DNA from: Myxococcales bacterium
GTDB lineage: Bacteria > Myxococcota_A > Polyangia > Polyangiales > Polyangiaceae
Assembly (NCBI GenBank): GCA_903642325.1
Contig: CAHJWM010000003.1
Location: 1 to 64,000, forward strand
Length of the DNA: 64,000 nucleotides
Direction of reading: 5' to 3'
Shown here: piece by piece, positions 8,675 through 16,793 of the stretch
Numbering within the stretch: the stretch's first letter is position 1
Layout: each line of letters opens with the position of its first letter
Made by a program: the position numbers and the translations under genes
Notes under the pieces: generated by a model
What the model was told of the DNA's origin: nothing
Database searches by the model: none
The model's input: the letters and a program-made list of their open reading frames with translations, nothing else

Positions 8675-9856
8675 CTAACCCCCCGAAAACTCATCTTCCG
8701 CTTCCGGCCCCGGCGGGGTGGCGTCGTCGCGGTCGAGTAGGTAATTTTCCGGCAGGCTCACCGATTGGGTCCCGGAGCCCTTGCCGCGCGGCACGCGCAT
8801 CGCCGTGGGCGGGAAAGCTTCGGCTGCGTCGATACCGATGAGCGCCTGCCGCAGGTCCTCCAAAGTCGTGATCTGCATCAGGCGCTGACGCAGCTCGGCG
8901 GATCCGCGAAAGCCCTTGGTGTACCAAGTGGCATGTCGGCGGAAGGCGCGCATCGCCGTTCGTTCGCCGAACCAAGTCGTGAGCAGGGCGGCGTGTTCGA
9001 GCATGATGTCGCGAATGCCGCCGAGCGGCGGTGGATTCTCCGGCTCGCAGCCCGAAAACACGCTGGCCAAGTCCCGGAACAACCAAGGCCGCCCGAGGCA
9101 ACCGCGGCCGACGATCACTCCGTCGCATTGCGTGCTGCGCATCATGCGCAAGGCATCCTCGGCCTCCCATATATCGCCGTTGCCGAGCACCGGGATCGAG
9201 CGCACGGCTTGCTTCAGCTCGGCGATAGCGCTCCAGCGCGCCTCTCCGTCGTAAAGTTGCGCCGCCGTCCGCGCGTGCAATCCAACCGCTCGGCAACCTT
9301 CGCTTTCGCCGACACGGCCGGCATCGAGAAAGGTGAGCAGGGCATCGTGGATGCCCATGCGAAACTTGATCGTGACCGGTACGCGGCCCGCGTTGCTCAC
9401 GCACGCCCTCACGATGGCTGCCAGCAGCCTGGGTTTCACGGGGATGGCGGCGCCGCCCCCTTTGCTGGTGACCTTGCGCACTGGGCATCCAAAATTCATG
9501 TCGATGTGGTCGACCCGCCCTTCACCGACCAATCGCTTCGTAGCCTCACCCACGTAGTACGGATCGACGCCGTACAGCTGTAGGCTGCGCGGGCTTTCGT
9601 CGGCGCCGAAGTCTGCGATGCGTAACGTTTTCTGATTACCCTCCACCAGGGGCCTGGCGGTGATCATTTCGCTCACGTAGAGGCCAGCGCCGAAGCGTCG
9701 GCACAGCGACCGAAATGGATAATTGGTCACGCCTGCCATGGGCGCGAGCACCACCGGCGGCCAGATGCGCAGGGCGCCGATGTGCAGGGCATCGAATTCT
9801 CCGGGGCGGGCGGGCGCCACGTCCCGGTTCAAGTCGCTTTTGTAGACGCTATCCAT
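8675..9856 (-). CDS. dus: tRNA-dihydrouridine synthase
   Basis: This is a 393-residue flavoenzyme that reduces uridine to dihydrouridine in tRNA. The N-terminal TIM barrel shows PVVLAPMAGVTNYPFR, SLQLYGVDP, MNFGCPVRKVTSKGGGAA with the catalytic Cys, IKFRMGIHD, VGLHARTA and VLGNGDIW, then VIVGRGCLGRPWLF at the FMN phosphate site. This combination is closest to the DusB group. The last 50 residues are a polar extension. ATG at 9856 is chosen over 9913, since the family starts close to the barrel. It lies 8 nt after the membrane-protein gene at 9865, so the pair is probably one transcript. Confidence 0.92.
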   Translation of the reverse strand: MDSVYKSDLNRDVAPARPGEFDALHIGALRIWPPVVLAPMAGVTNYPFRSLCRRFGAGLYVSEMITARPLVEGNQKTLRIADFGADESPRSLQLYGVDPYYVGEATKRLVGEGRVDHIDMNFGCPVRKVTSKGGGAAIPVKPRLLAAIVRACVSNAGRVPVTIKFRMGIHDALLTFLDAGRVGESEGCRAVGLHARTAAQLYDGEARWSAIAELKQAVRSIPVLGNGDIWEAEDALRMMRSTQCDGVIVGRGCLGRPWLFRDLASVFSGCEPENPPPLGGIRDIMLEHAALLTTWFGERTAMRAFRRHATWYTKGFRGSAELRQRLMQITTLEDLRQALIGIDAAEAFPPTAMRVPRGKGSGTQSVSLPENYLLDRDDATPPGPEAEDEFSGG

Positions 9857-9864
9857 GGCTCGTA

Positions 9865-10725
9865 TCACTTCGCATCGAAAGGGAGCGTGGCTCGCGGCAC
9901 CTTGTGGCGCCAAACTCGCCAGTCGGGGCTCGTGGCCGATGCGCTGACGTCGTCACAGCTCGGGGGCGCGTCGACACCGGCCAAGCGGCGCGGCTCGCTG
10001 TCTCGGCTATCGGCCAGCATGATTCGCTCGTGCTCATCCAGGAAATACGCGAGGTCTAGGCCGGTGCCGCGCTGCGCGGGCCACGCATAAACGTAAAATC
10101 CGCGCTCGGCGCGCTCGTCGTCGACGGGGTCGCTGGGCACGGCGGTGTAGCCTCCTCCCTGCTTGGGCAAGCAGACGATGATCAAGTAGCCGCCGATCTC
10201 GGCAGCAGGGCCGAGGCGCGTAGAGACGAGCTTGGGATAGCTTTCGAGCACCGCAGGTTCGACGCGATCGCCGCCGCGCGCGCCGATTTCCCCGGTGAGC
10301 TCGCCCAGAAAGCCGGCTGAGCCCACGTGATCTCCATCGGGATCGAAGAAGGCTTGTTTGCGCCACGCATCTTCGGCAAATAAAATTTCGCGCAGGCGCG
10401 ACACCACCCGCTGCTCGGTCGCGCTGGTCCCGCCCTCGACCATGCCGGGTACGGCCTCCAGGACGAGAAAGCGAAACGTACCAAGCGTTGCGCACATGGC
10501 GGCAATGCTCAATGCGAGTCTCAACGCTCGCACCGCTCGCGGCGGGCCGCTCGGGAGCGACACGAAGCCGAGCAAGGTGCCGACCGCGGCAAAAAGAGCA
10601 AGCTTCGTGACGACGACCGATAATGCCGAGGCGCTGCACAGGAGGGCGACACGCAGTAGTACCCAGCGGGGCAGGCTGCCGGGTGCGGGCGCCGTCGCAT
10701 CGGTTAGGGAGGCCGGCGCTCTCAT
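9865..10725 (-). CDS. Membrane-anchored protein with periplasmic DPDGD-type domain, function unknown
   Basis: This is a 286-residue protein with two hydrophobic segments at about 20-55 and 75-95, followed by a soluble region. That region contains AFFDPDGDHVGSAGFLGELTGE, an acidic Gly-rich loop that resembles calcium-binding or pseudopilin-like C-terminal domains seen in myxobacterial proteins of unknown function. Later aromatic segments (GFYVYAWPAQ and DLAYFLDEH) support a beta-rich fold. ATG at 10725 is preferred to 10794 because the preceding residues are basic and uninformative. It sits just upstream of dus on the same strand; I see no functional link between them. Confidence 0.5.
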   Translation of the reverse strand: MRAPASLTDATAPAPGSLPRWVLLRVALLCSASALSVVVTKLALFAAVGTLLGFVSLPSGPPRAVRALRLALSIAAMCATLGTFRFLVLEAVPGMVEGGTSATEQRVVSRLREILFAEDAWRKQAFFDPDGDHVGSAGFLGELTGEIGARGGDRVEPAVLESYPKLVSTRLGPAAEIGGYLIIVCLPKQGGGYTAVPSDPVDDERAERGFYVYAWPAQRGTGLDLAYFLDEHERIMLADSRDSEPRRLAGVDAPPSCDDVSASATSPDWRVWRHKVPRATLPFDAK

Positions 10726-11019
10726 TTGGCAAGCGTAGTAGCACCAACGCTTACGAGCGTGACCTGATGCGGCCAAGCCGGTCGCGTCTATCAACGCTTA
10801 TCGGAGGCGCGACGACAGCGGCGGATGAACGGGCTACTGGGCGGTGGTCTGAGCATGCTGACGACCGCGGGCTTGTCGTAACTCGCGGCTGGCACGGCCG
10901 CGGCAGAACCGATGTTACAGGCTGCTCCGCTAGGTCAGAGCACAGTTTGGCCCGGAAGCGTGTTGCGTTCCGTTGACACGGTACAGGCGCGGTCGAGGGC
11001 GCACAGCTATCCTTCGAAG
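10726..11019. promoter_or_regulatory. Divergent intergenic region
   Basis: This is 294 bp between two divergently transcribed genes and must contain promoters for both. A TTGACA hexamer at about 10973-10978 matches a -35 box for the plus-strand gene at 11020, but I see no good -10 box. No repeat, RNA gene or open frame of interest is visible. Confidence 0.25.
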
Positions 11020-12732
11020 ATGGGCGCATCTGCCGAGCTGGAGACCTCGACCGCCGAGCTGGACCGAGCGCTCACTACGCTGCAGGAAAACGCGAGCGCC
11101 TTCGCCCGAGCGCCTCTAGCAAACAAGGTCGGCTGGCTGCGCGAGATCCTCCGGCGGTTTCACGAGGTCTCGCCCCGCATGGTGCGCGACTCGTGCTTGG
11201 CCAAGGGGGTCGAGTTTAATACCGCACTGGAGGGTGAAGAGTGGCTGGCCGGAGTTTTACCCATCATCCGCAACTTGAAGCAGCTGGCCGACTCGCTTGA
11301 CCAAGTGCGCCGCTACGGGGCACCGAGCCTCGATCCTTCGCGTGTGGCGCCGCGCGCAGACGGCGGAGTGGCGGTGCAAGTCACCCCGCACCAAAGTCAT
11401 GACGCCGTCTTGTATGCGCCATTCCGAGCGCACACGTGGCTCGATGCCAGCGTCGACGTCGACCGGCTCGGCGAGGCGCAGGCAAGCTTCTACGCGCGCC
11501 GTGATCCCGGGGGCCGCGTCGCTTTGGTCCTGGGCGCAGGCAACGTCGCCTCCATCCCGGTGCTCGACGTGATCTACAAGTCCTTCGTCGAAGGCGCGGT
11601 GTGCTTGCTCAAGATGAGCCCCGTGAACGCTTATCTCGGATCGTACTTCGAGCTCGCCATGGCGCCGCTGATCTCGCAAGGCTTCTTATGTATCGTGTAT
11701 GGCGGCGCGAGTGTGGGTGCTTACTTGGTGGCGCAGCCGGCAATCGACGAGCTGCACATCACCGGGTCCTCCGAAACGCACGATCGTATCGTTTGGGGCG
11801 AGCCCGGTCCGGAGCGCGAACGGCGCAAGAAAAACGGCTCGCCGCTGTTTACCAAGCCGGTCAGCAGTGAGCTCGGCAACGTCAGCCCCGTGCTGGTCGT
11901 ACCCGGAAAATACAGCGCCGCTGAGCTCCGCACCATGGCGCGCGGCATCGCGGGAATGGTCGTGCAGAACGCTTCCTTCAATTGCAACGCGGCCAAAATG
12001 TTGATCACGCCAAGGGGTTTTCGGCAGCGCACTGATCTGATCGGTTTGCTCGAGGCCGAGCTCGGAAGCATTGCCCCCAGGCGAGCGTATTATCCCGGCG
12101 CGGCGGCGCGCTATGCAGCTCTCACACGGGACGCCGAGCACGTGACACGCCTCGGGAGGGCGACCGAAGATCAGTTGCCCTGGACGCTGATCACCGAGCT
12201 CGATGCCGCTTCGAATGCGCCTCAATTCACGGTCGAGCCGTTCTGCAGCATTCTGAGTGAGGTCAGCGTGGGCAGCGCCGACCCGCTCGAGTTCTTGGCC
12301 AGTGCCACACGCTTCGCCAACGAACGGCTTTGGGGCACCCTGAATGCAATGCTGTACGTCGCGCCCGCTACCGAACGCGACGCCACGCTATCGGCGGCGC
12401 TAGAGCGATCGATATCTGGCCTTTGCTATGGCACGGTCGCCGTCAACCAATGGCCCGCGTCTGCGTACGCGCTTGCCACTTCGCCCTGGGGAGGCCATCC
12501 CAGCGCAACCCTTTCGGACGTGCAGAGCGGCATCGGCTGGGTTCATAATTCGCTCATGCTCGAGCACGTCGAGAAGACGGTCCAGCGCGGACCGTTGCGA
12601 GCGTTTCCGGCTCCGCCGTACTTCCCCGGGCACCGCTCCCTTCATCATCTGGGCCGCGCTTTGGTGGATTTCGAAGCCGCGCCCAGCGCGCTTGGCTTGG
12701 CGCGCGTCGGCTACTTTGCGCTCCGCGATTGA
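11020..12732 (+). CDS. Aldehyde dehydrogenase-family protein
   Basis: This is a 570-residue protein of the aldehyde dehydrogenase superfamily. The NAD(P)-binding half includes ALVLGAGNVASIPVLDVIY and DELHITGSSETHDRIV. SSELGNVSPVLV holds the general-base Glu, and QNASFNCNAAKMLI holds the catalytic Cys (the Cys of the FNCNA motif). It therefore looks catalytically intact. The layout is somewhat longer than standard ALDH (about 490 residues), with about 80 extra N-terminal helical residues, so it may act on an acyl thioester or an unusual aldehyde; the substrate is unknown. The ATG at 11020 is used because the longer frame (from 10912) extends into promoter-like DNA. Confidence 0.78.
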   Translation: MGASAELETSTAELDRALTTLQENASAFARAPLANKVGWLREILRRFHEVSPRMVRDSCLAKGVEFNTALEGEEWLAGVLPIIRNLKQLADSLDQVRRYGAPSLDPSRVAPRADGGVAVQVTPHQSHDAVLYAPFRAHTWLDASVDVDRLGEAQASFYARRDPGGRVALVLGAGNVASIPVLDVIYKSFVEGAVCLLKMSPVNAYLGSYFELAMAPLISQGFLCIVYGGASVGAYLVAQPAIDELHITGSSETHDRIVWGEPGPERERRKKNGSPLFTKPVSSELGNVSPVLVVPGKYSAAELRTMARGIAGMVVQNASFNCNAAKMLITPRGFRQRTDLIGLLEAELGSIAPRRAYYPGAAARYAALTRDAEHVTRLGRATEDQLPWTLITELDAASNAPQFTVEPFCSILSEVSVGSADPLEFLASATRFANERLWGTLNAMLYVAPATERDATLSAALERSISGLCYGTVAVNQWPASAYALATSPWGGHPSATLSDVQSGIGWVHNSLMLEHVEKTVQRGPLRAFPAPPYFPGHRSLHHLGRALVDFEAAPSALGLARVGYFALRD

Positions 12733-12784
12733 GGTGGCAGAGTCCGCACGAATTCCGCCAAGGGCGCCTTTCACCGAGAACTTC

Positions 12785-13849
12785 ATGTCAGACACGACCG
12801 ACGACGTTCGCATCGAGAGCCTCCGCCCGCTGATTCCGCCCGCCATTTTGATGGAGGAGTTACCTGCCAGCGACGCCGACATCCGCCTGATCGCCGAGGC
12901 GCGAAAGGACGTCGCGCGCATCGTCACGGGCGAGGACGATCGGCTCGTGATCGTCGTAGGCCCGTGCTCCATTCACGATCCCGAGGCTGGCATCGCGTAC
13001 GCAAAGCGCTTGAAGCCGGTGGCCGAAGCCCTCAGCGCGGAGCTGAAGATCGTGATGCGCACTTATTTCGAGAAGCCGCGCACGACCGTCGGCTGGAAGG
13101 GCCTGATCAACGATCCCAAGCTCGACGGCTCGTTCTCGATCAATCAAGGCTTGCGCGTCGCTCGTAAATTCCTGCTCGACGTGGTTCAACTCGGCGTGCC
13201 CACCGCTACCGAATTTTTAGACCCAATATCGCCGCAATTCGTGGCCGACTTGGTGTCGTGGGGCGCCATCGGTGCCCGCACGACCGAAAGCCAAGTCCAT
13301 CGCGAGCTGGCCAGCGGCCTATCTATGCCCGTCGGATACAAAAATGGCACGAGCGGCGACGTACAAATCGCCGTCGACGCCGTGCGGTCCTCTTCAGCGC
13401 CGCATCGCTTCTTGTCCGTCACCAAACAAGGCGTGGCGGCTATCGTCGCGACCCGCGGGAACAAGCACTGCCATGTGATCTTGCGCGGCGGCCGAAACGG
13501 CCCGAATTTCTCCGCAGAAGCCATTCGCGAGGCACTCGGGGCCCTGGACAAAGCTGAACTCCGGCCCGCGGTGATGGTCGATACGAGCCACGCCAATAGC
13601 CAGAAAGATCACCGAAATCAGGTAACGGTCGCCGGCTCCCTGGCGAATCAGGTCAGCGGCGGCAGCAACGCGATCTTCGGCGTCATGATCGAGAGCAACT
13701 TGGTCGAAGGTCGTCAAGACGTGGTCCCGGGTGTTGCGTTGACCTTCGGCCAAAGCATCACCGACGCCTGCCTGGGCTTTGCCGAAACCGAACCCGTGCT
13801 CGAGCTTCTGGCCAAGGCCGTGCGTGACCGCCGCAAACTGAAAGCGTGA
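12785..13849 (+). CDS. aroG: 3-deoxy-7-phosphoheptulonate (DAHP) synthase, class I
   Basis: This is a 354-residue enzyme that condenses phosphoenolpyruvate with erythrose 4-phosphate, the first step of the shikimate pathway. It has the full class I signatures: VVGPCSIHDPEAG, RTYFEKPRTTVGWKGL, INDPKLDGS, PTATEFLDP, GARTTESQ, PVGYKNGTSGD, HCHVILRGG, DTSHANSQKDHR and a final VMIESNLVEG. These include the metal-binding Cys, His and Glu residues. Length matches the AroG/AroF/AroH enzymes of E. coli. Which aromatic amino acid inhibits it cannot be told from sequence. The ATG at 12785 follows the aldehyde dehydrogenase stop by 52 nt. Confidence 0.95.
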   Translation: MSDTTDDVRIESLRPLIPPAILMEELPASDADIRLIAEARKDVARIVTGEDDRLVIVVGPCSIHDPEAGIAYAKRLKPVAEALSAELKIVMRTYFEKPRTTVGWKGLINDPKLDGSFSINQGLRVARKFLLDVVQLGVPTATEFLDPISPQFVADLVSWGAIGARTTESQVHRELASGLSMPVGYKNGTSGDVQIAVDAVRSSSAPHRFLSVTKQGVAAIVATRGNKHCHVILRGGRNGPNFSAEAIREALGALDKAELRPAVMVDTSHANSQKDHRNQVTVAGSLANQVSGGSNAIFGVMIESNLVEGRQDVVPGVALTFGQSITDACLGFAETEPVLELLAKAVRDRRKLKA

Positions 13850-14213
13850 GGCGGGCGAACGGCGAAGTCAGTCGGTCAACGTGGGCTCGAGGCCGGCCGC
13901 GCCGCCGAAGGCTGCGTGCTCTCGGTTGCCTCGGTGACCATCATCAACAGGCTCGATCCATGATGGTGGTTTGGTGGTCGCGCGCGCGTCGTAGCCCGTC
14001 AAAGCCTTCGGCGTCGCAGACGGAATCATCTGTTCACGACGGGCAGCGCTCAATCGTGTCGGCGAACGGCGGCGCCGCGTCAGCGCGAGAACGAGCGCCT
14101 CTGGTGCTGGAAGCCGGTGGGTCCGGCACGGGCTCGCCGTCCTCAGTGGCACGCAAGAGCCTGGCTGGCTCGGCCCCCCCCCGACGGCCTTTAATGAAAA
14201 TTGTTCCTGAGCG
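13850..14213. other. Long gene-free stretch containing a hairpin repeat element
   Basis: No credible gene is present. A minus-strand open frame here (13868-14353) gives a low-complexity translation and overlaps the DGPF gene, so I reject it. The stretch contains the 115-bp inverted-repeat element at 13901-14015 and, at 14174-14182, a run of C residues. It ends at the putative ECF-type promoter of the DGPF gene. Confidence 0.5.
13901..14015. repeat. Dispersed hairpin element, copy A (115 bp)
   Basis: The element begins with GCCGCCGAAGGCT (13901-13913) and ends with AGCCTTCGGCGTC (14003-14015); the two ends are complementary at 12 of 13 positions. Near the centre is a perfect inverted repeat, ACCATCAT at 13937-13944 with ATGATGGT at 13960-13967. 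The first 21 bases (13901-13921) are identical to the start of a 117-bp element at 54485. The structure suggests a miniature inverted-repeat element or a structured RNA. Confidence 0.5.
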
Positions 14214-14240
14214 TGTCCGGTAGGCTGCCCCAGGTTCGTC
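14214..14240 (+). promoter_or_regulatory. Candidate ECF42-type promoter
   Basis: TGTCCG at 14214-14219 and CGTC at 14237-14240 are separated by 17 nt. ECF42 sigma factors are reported to use promoters with TGTCGA at -35 and a short C-G-(A/T)-C-type element at -10, and to regulate the adjacent DGPF gene. The match here is one base short at -35. The start codon of the DGPF gene is 32 nt downstream. Autoregulation by the sigma factor at 14639 is therefore plausible but untested. Confidence 0.4.
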
Positions 14241-14271
14241 CTTGCTTTACTCTCCAACCAAGGACGAACCT
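14232..14271. promoter_or_regulatory. Perfect 13-bp inverted repeat over the -10 region and ribosome-binding site
   Basis: AGGTTCGTCCTTG at 14232-14244 is followed, after a 14-nt loop, by its exact reverse complement at 14259-14271. The left arm covers the candidate -10 element. The right arm contains the ribosome-binding site (AAGGA, 14260-14264) and ends one base before the ATG at 14273. It could be an operator for a dimeric regulator, or, if transcription starts upstream, an RNA hairpin that hides the ribosome-binding site. Confidence 0.55.
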
Positions 14272-14272
14272 C

Positions 14273-14632
14273 ATGCCTCAATTCATGTACCTGTTTCGCG
14301 GCGGCGGCTACGCGACGCCGCGCGAAATCTCGCCCAGCGAGCTGCAAGCGCACTTGGCCAAGTGGACCGCCTGGAGCAACGGCTTATTAGCAGCGGGGCG
14401 GCTCGCCGGCGCTCATCCGCTCACTCATCCACCTACGGGGAAGACCGTACGAGGCCAAGAAAAAACCGTGACGGACGGCCCGTACGCCGAATCGAAGGAT
14501 TTGGTGAGCGGCATTCTCATCGTCGAAGCGGGGTCGCTCGAAGAGGCGACCGAGCTCGCCAAGGGCTGCCCAATCCTCGAGTTCGACGGCTCGGTGGAGG
14601 TGCGGCCCGTGGGAACCTCACCTGGCAAGTAA
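14273..14632 (+). CDS. YCII-related DGPF-domain protein
   Basis: This is a 119-residue single-domain protein of the YCII/DGPF family. It shows the family pattern MPQFMYLFRGG at the start, the TVTDGPYAESKDLVSGILIVEA block with the DGP(Y/F) motif, and the EEATELAKGCP helix near the end. Such proteins adopt a ferredoxin-like fold with a conserved His/Asp pocket; their chemical role is unknown. They are the standard genomic partner of ECF42 sigma factors, and here the sigma-factor gene begins 6 nt downstream. The ATG at 14273 has AAGGA eight nucleotides upstream. Confidence 0.88.
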   Translation: MPQFMYLFRGGGYATPREISPSELQAHLAKWTAWSNGLLAAGRLAGAHPLTHPPTGKTVRGQEKTVTDGPYAESKDLVSGILIVEAGSLEEATELAKGCPILEFDGSVEVRPVGTSPGK

Positions 14633-14638
14633 CAGCGC

Positions 14639-15892
14639 ATGGTGGATGCGAGCGCCGGTGAGCTCATCGAGGACTTGTTTCGTCGCGAGTCCGCTCATCT
14701 CATTGCGGCGCTCGTACGCCTGCTTGGTCCTGCAAACCTGACGCTCGCGGAGGACGTCGTACACGACGCGCTACTCAGCGCGATGCAAGAGTGGCGCTTC
14801 GGTGCCCCGGCCAACCCCAAAGCCTGGATCCTGCACGTCGCAAAAAACCGCGCCATCGATGTCATTCGGCGTGATCGCCGGATGGACGCCCTGCGCCCGC
14901 AGCTCGAGGATCAGGGCTTCGCGAACGCTCTCGAGCAGGGCTTTTCGACGGAAGCGGACGCAGAAAACCAACTCGCGATGATGTTTGCAATCTGCGACGA
15001 CGCGCTGTCGTCCGAGACGCACGTCACGCTAATTTTGCGCTGGCTCAGCGGCCTCTCGTCCGCGGAAATTGCGCGCGCTTTTCTGGTCGACGTGCCGACC
15101 ATCGATCGCCGCTTGCATCGCGGACGCGCGCGCCTCAAAGCGCTCGGTCGCCTGCACGACGTCGGCTCGCGTGACGAGGTCCGGACTCGCCAGCCGTCAG
15201 TGGAGCGAGCCTTGTACCTGCTTTTCAACGAGGGCTACCACGGCAGTGATGCTGAAAGCCCATTGCAACCTGCGCTGTGCGCCGACGCCCTTCGTCTGGC
15301 CGAGCTGATGTTGCAGGCCAGCGCCGTCGAACGCAGCACCGTGCATGCATTGGCGGCGCTGTTCTGCCTCGACGCTGCGCGCTTGCCCGCGCGCTTGGAC
15401 GAAGCCGGGGTCATCGTCCCGCTCGCAGAGCAGGACCGCTCACACTGGGACCGCTCGCTGTTGCAGCGCGGACTCCTTCACCTATCCGCGAGCGCGGGCG
15501 GCGAGCACTTGACGCGCTTTCATCTCGAAGCAGGCATTGCCTTCGAGCACAGCCAGGCGGCTTCGGTAAGTGCCACGAACTGGGCGCGCATCGTCGACTA
15601 CTACGATGCGCTCAGCGCGCTGTCACCGGGCCCGGTGGTAGCCTTGAACCGCGCGCTCGCTCTTGCCGAGCAGCGCGGCCCTGAAATGGGGAGAGTCGCG
15701 TTACTCGCTCTCGAGCACGAGCCCAAGCTTGCCGAGTATTCATTCTATTGGGCCGCGCGCGCGGACATCGAGCGACGCTCTAGCGACCTCGCGTTGGCAG
15801 CTCGCTTCTATCGCCGTGCGATGGCGCTGGCAAAAAGCCGCGCGGAGCGCCTCTCTTATGAACGGCGACTGCGCGGGCTCGAGGATGACTAA
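14639..15892 (+). CDS. ECF42-type RNA polymerase sigma factor with C-terminal extension
   Basis: This is a 417-residue sigma factor. Region 2 is at about residues 10-90 (LTLAEDVVHDALLSAMQEW, then PKAWILHVAKNRAIDVIRRD). Region 4 is at about 120-180 (LRWLSGLSSAEIARAFLVDV, then RRLHRGRARLKA). The following 230 residues are a helical, TPR-like extension (LYLLFNEGYHGSDA, VALNRALALAEQRGP and YWAARADIERRSSDLALAARFYRRA). That extension is the hallmark of ECF42 and is needed for its activity in studied members. No anti-sigma factor is adjacent, which is also normal for the group. It is cotranscribed with the DGPF gene (6-nt gap). Confidence 0.9.
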   Translation: MVDASAGELIEDLFRRESAHLIAALVRLLGPANLTLAEDVVHDALLSAMQEWRFGAPANPKAWILHVAKNRAIDVIRRDRRMDALRPQLEDQGFANALEQGFSTEADAENQLAMMFAICDDALSSETHVTLILRWLSGLSSAEIARAFLVDVPTIDRRLHRGRARLKALGRLHDVGSRDEVRTRQPSVERALYLLFNEGYHGSDAESPLQPALCADALRLAELMLQASAVERSTVHALAALFCLDAARLPARLDEAGVIVPLAEQDRSHWDRSLLQRGLLHLSASAGGEHLTRFHLEAGIAFEHSQAASVSATNWARIVDYYDALSALSPGPVVALNRALALAEQRGPEMGRVALLALEHEPKLAEYSFYWAARADIERRSSDLALAARFYRRAMALAKSRAERLSYERRLRGLEDD

Positions 15893-15905
15893 CGCTCCGG
15901 CGCAC

Positions 15906-16793
15906 TTACTCGTCGATTGGGTCCGCGCCCGGGCTGTCACCGATCGCCGTGCAGAGTGACACCGCTCCGCGCATGACCCCGCGAATACCCGACACGAGTG
16001 TCCGGTAACGCAGCGAATCGAGCGGCACCTGATTGGTGTGGCCCGCGGGGATGGCCGGCGCCAACTCCTCGAGCTGGAGGACATCGGCGGGAAACAGCCC
16101 CGCATCCGTCAGAGCTCGTCTCGAAACCGGTAGCACGGCGCTGCTCGAGAGACGCGTCGCCATGCGGGTGCCACAGGGTGTGGCGTCATGCAGCAAAATC
16201 ACCGGCAGATCCGCGCGCTCGTCGAGCGCCCGGCGCACTTCAGGCAAAAACGCTTGGGGGTAGCCGCTTTCGGACACGATCAAGGCCGAGAGATGGCGGT
16301 GCGCGCCGTTTTTAAGCAGTAAGTCCACGAGCTCTTCTCGCTCGACGACGATCAGTGCCTCTACGCGCTCGGGTCGATATTCGAGACCGGCGTGCGCGAG
16401 CGCGGGTCCCTCCAGCAAGTGCTCGAACGGCTGACGCGCATGCCAATGGGTCAACCAGTGCGTCGCTCGTTCCCGCGCCGCCGGCTCGCGACGCGTTACG
16501 ACCCCCGAGCCCACGCACGCTACGCCGGCAAGCGTCAGCGCGATGCCTAGAACCAGCGTGACGCCTAGGTCTGCCGCAAGGGCGTAAATCCAAGTCGAAA
16601 GCCCCAATACGATCATCGCCAGCCCGAGCTTTCCTCGCCGCGCGATGTAGCGTGTCACGCGTACGCGCCCGCGCGCGTACGCCATGTACAGCTGATTTTG
16701 CGTAAAGTAACGGCCCTCACTCGCCTGTGCGACCAGTGCCAGCCAGCCCGCATCGTGCGTGCCATCCAGCTCCAGCTCGGATACCGAGCTCAC
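15906..16793 (-). CDS. Two-helix membrane protein, function unknown
   Basis: This is a 295-residue protein with a cytoplasmic N-terminus of about 55 residues and two adjacent transmembrane helices (LGLAMIVLGLSTWIYALAA and GVTLVLGIALTLAGVACVGSG). A soluble C-terminal domain of about 180 residues follows (ALIVVEREELVDLLL, LPVILLHDATPCGTRMATRL). I recognise no family. Its ATG overlaps the stop of the flavin monooxygenase by 4 nt, so it is translationally coupled to that enzyme and probably acts with it. It is convergent with the ECF42 sigma gene. Confidence 0.55.
   Translation of the reverse strand: MSSVSELELDGTHDAGWLALVAQASEGRYFTQNQLYMAYARGRVRVTRYIARRGKLGLAMIVLGLSTWIYALAADLGVTLVLGIALTLAGVACVGSGVVTRREPAARERATHWLTHWHARQPFEHLLEGPALAHAGLEYRPERVEALIVVEREELVDLLLKNGAHRHLSALIVSESGYPQAFLPEVRRALDERADLPVILLHDATPCGTRMATRLSSSAVLPVSRRALTDAGLFPADVLQLEELAPAIPAGHTNQVPLDSLRYRTLVSGIRGVMRGAVSLCTAIGDSPGADPIDE

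Noticed and set aside
8765-9583. 272-residue plus-strand open frame
   Set aside because: Antisense to the dus gene and without domain; a shadow of high GC at third positions.
9856-9865. Possible fusion of the membrane protein and dus
   Set aside because: The stop of the upstream gene and the start of dus are 8 nt apart in different frames, so these are two cotranscribed genes.
12428-12784. 119-codon upstream extension of the DAHP synthase frame
   Set aside because: It overlaps the aldehyde dehydrogenase coding region in another frame and reads as arginine-rich; aroG starts at 12785 by homology.
13868-14353. 161-residue minus-strand open frame in the long gene-free stretch
   Set aside because: It overlaps the start of the DGPF gene, has no ribosome-binding site that I can see, and is Arg/Ala-rich with no domain.
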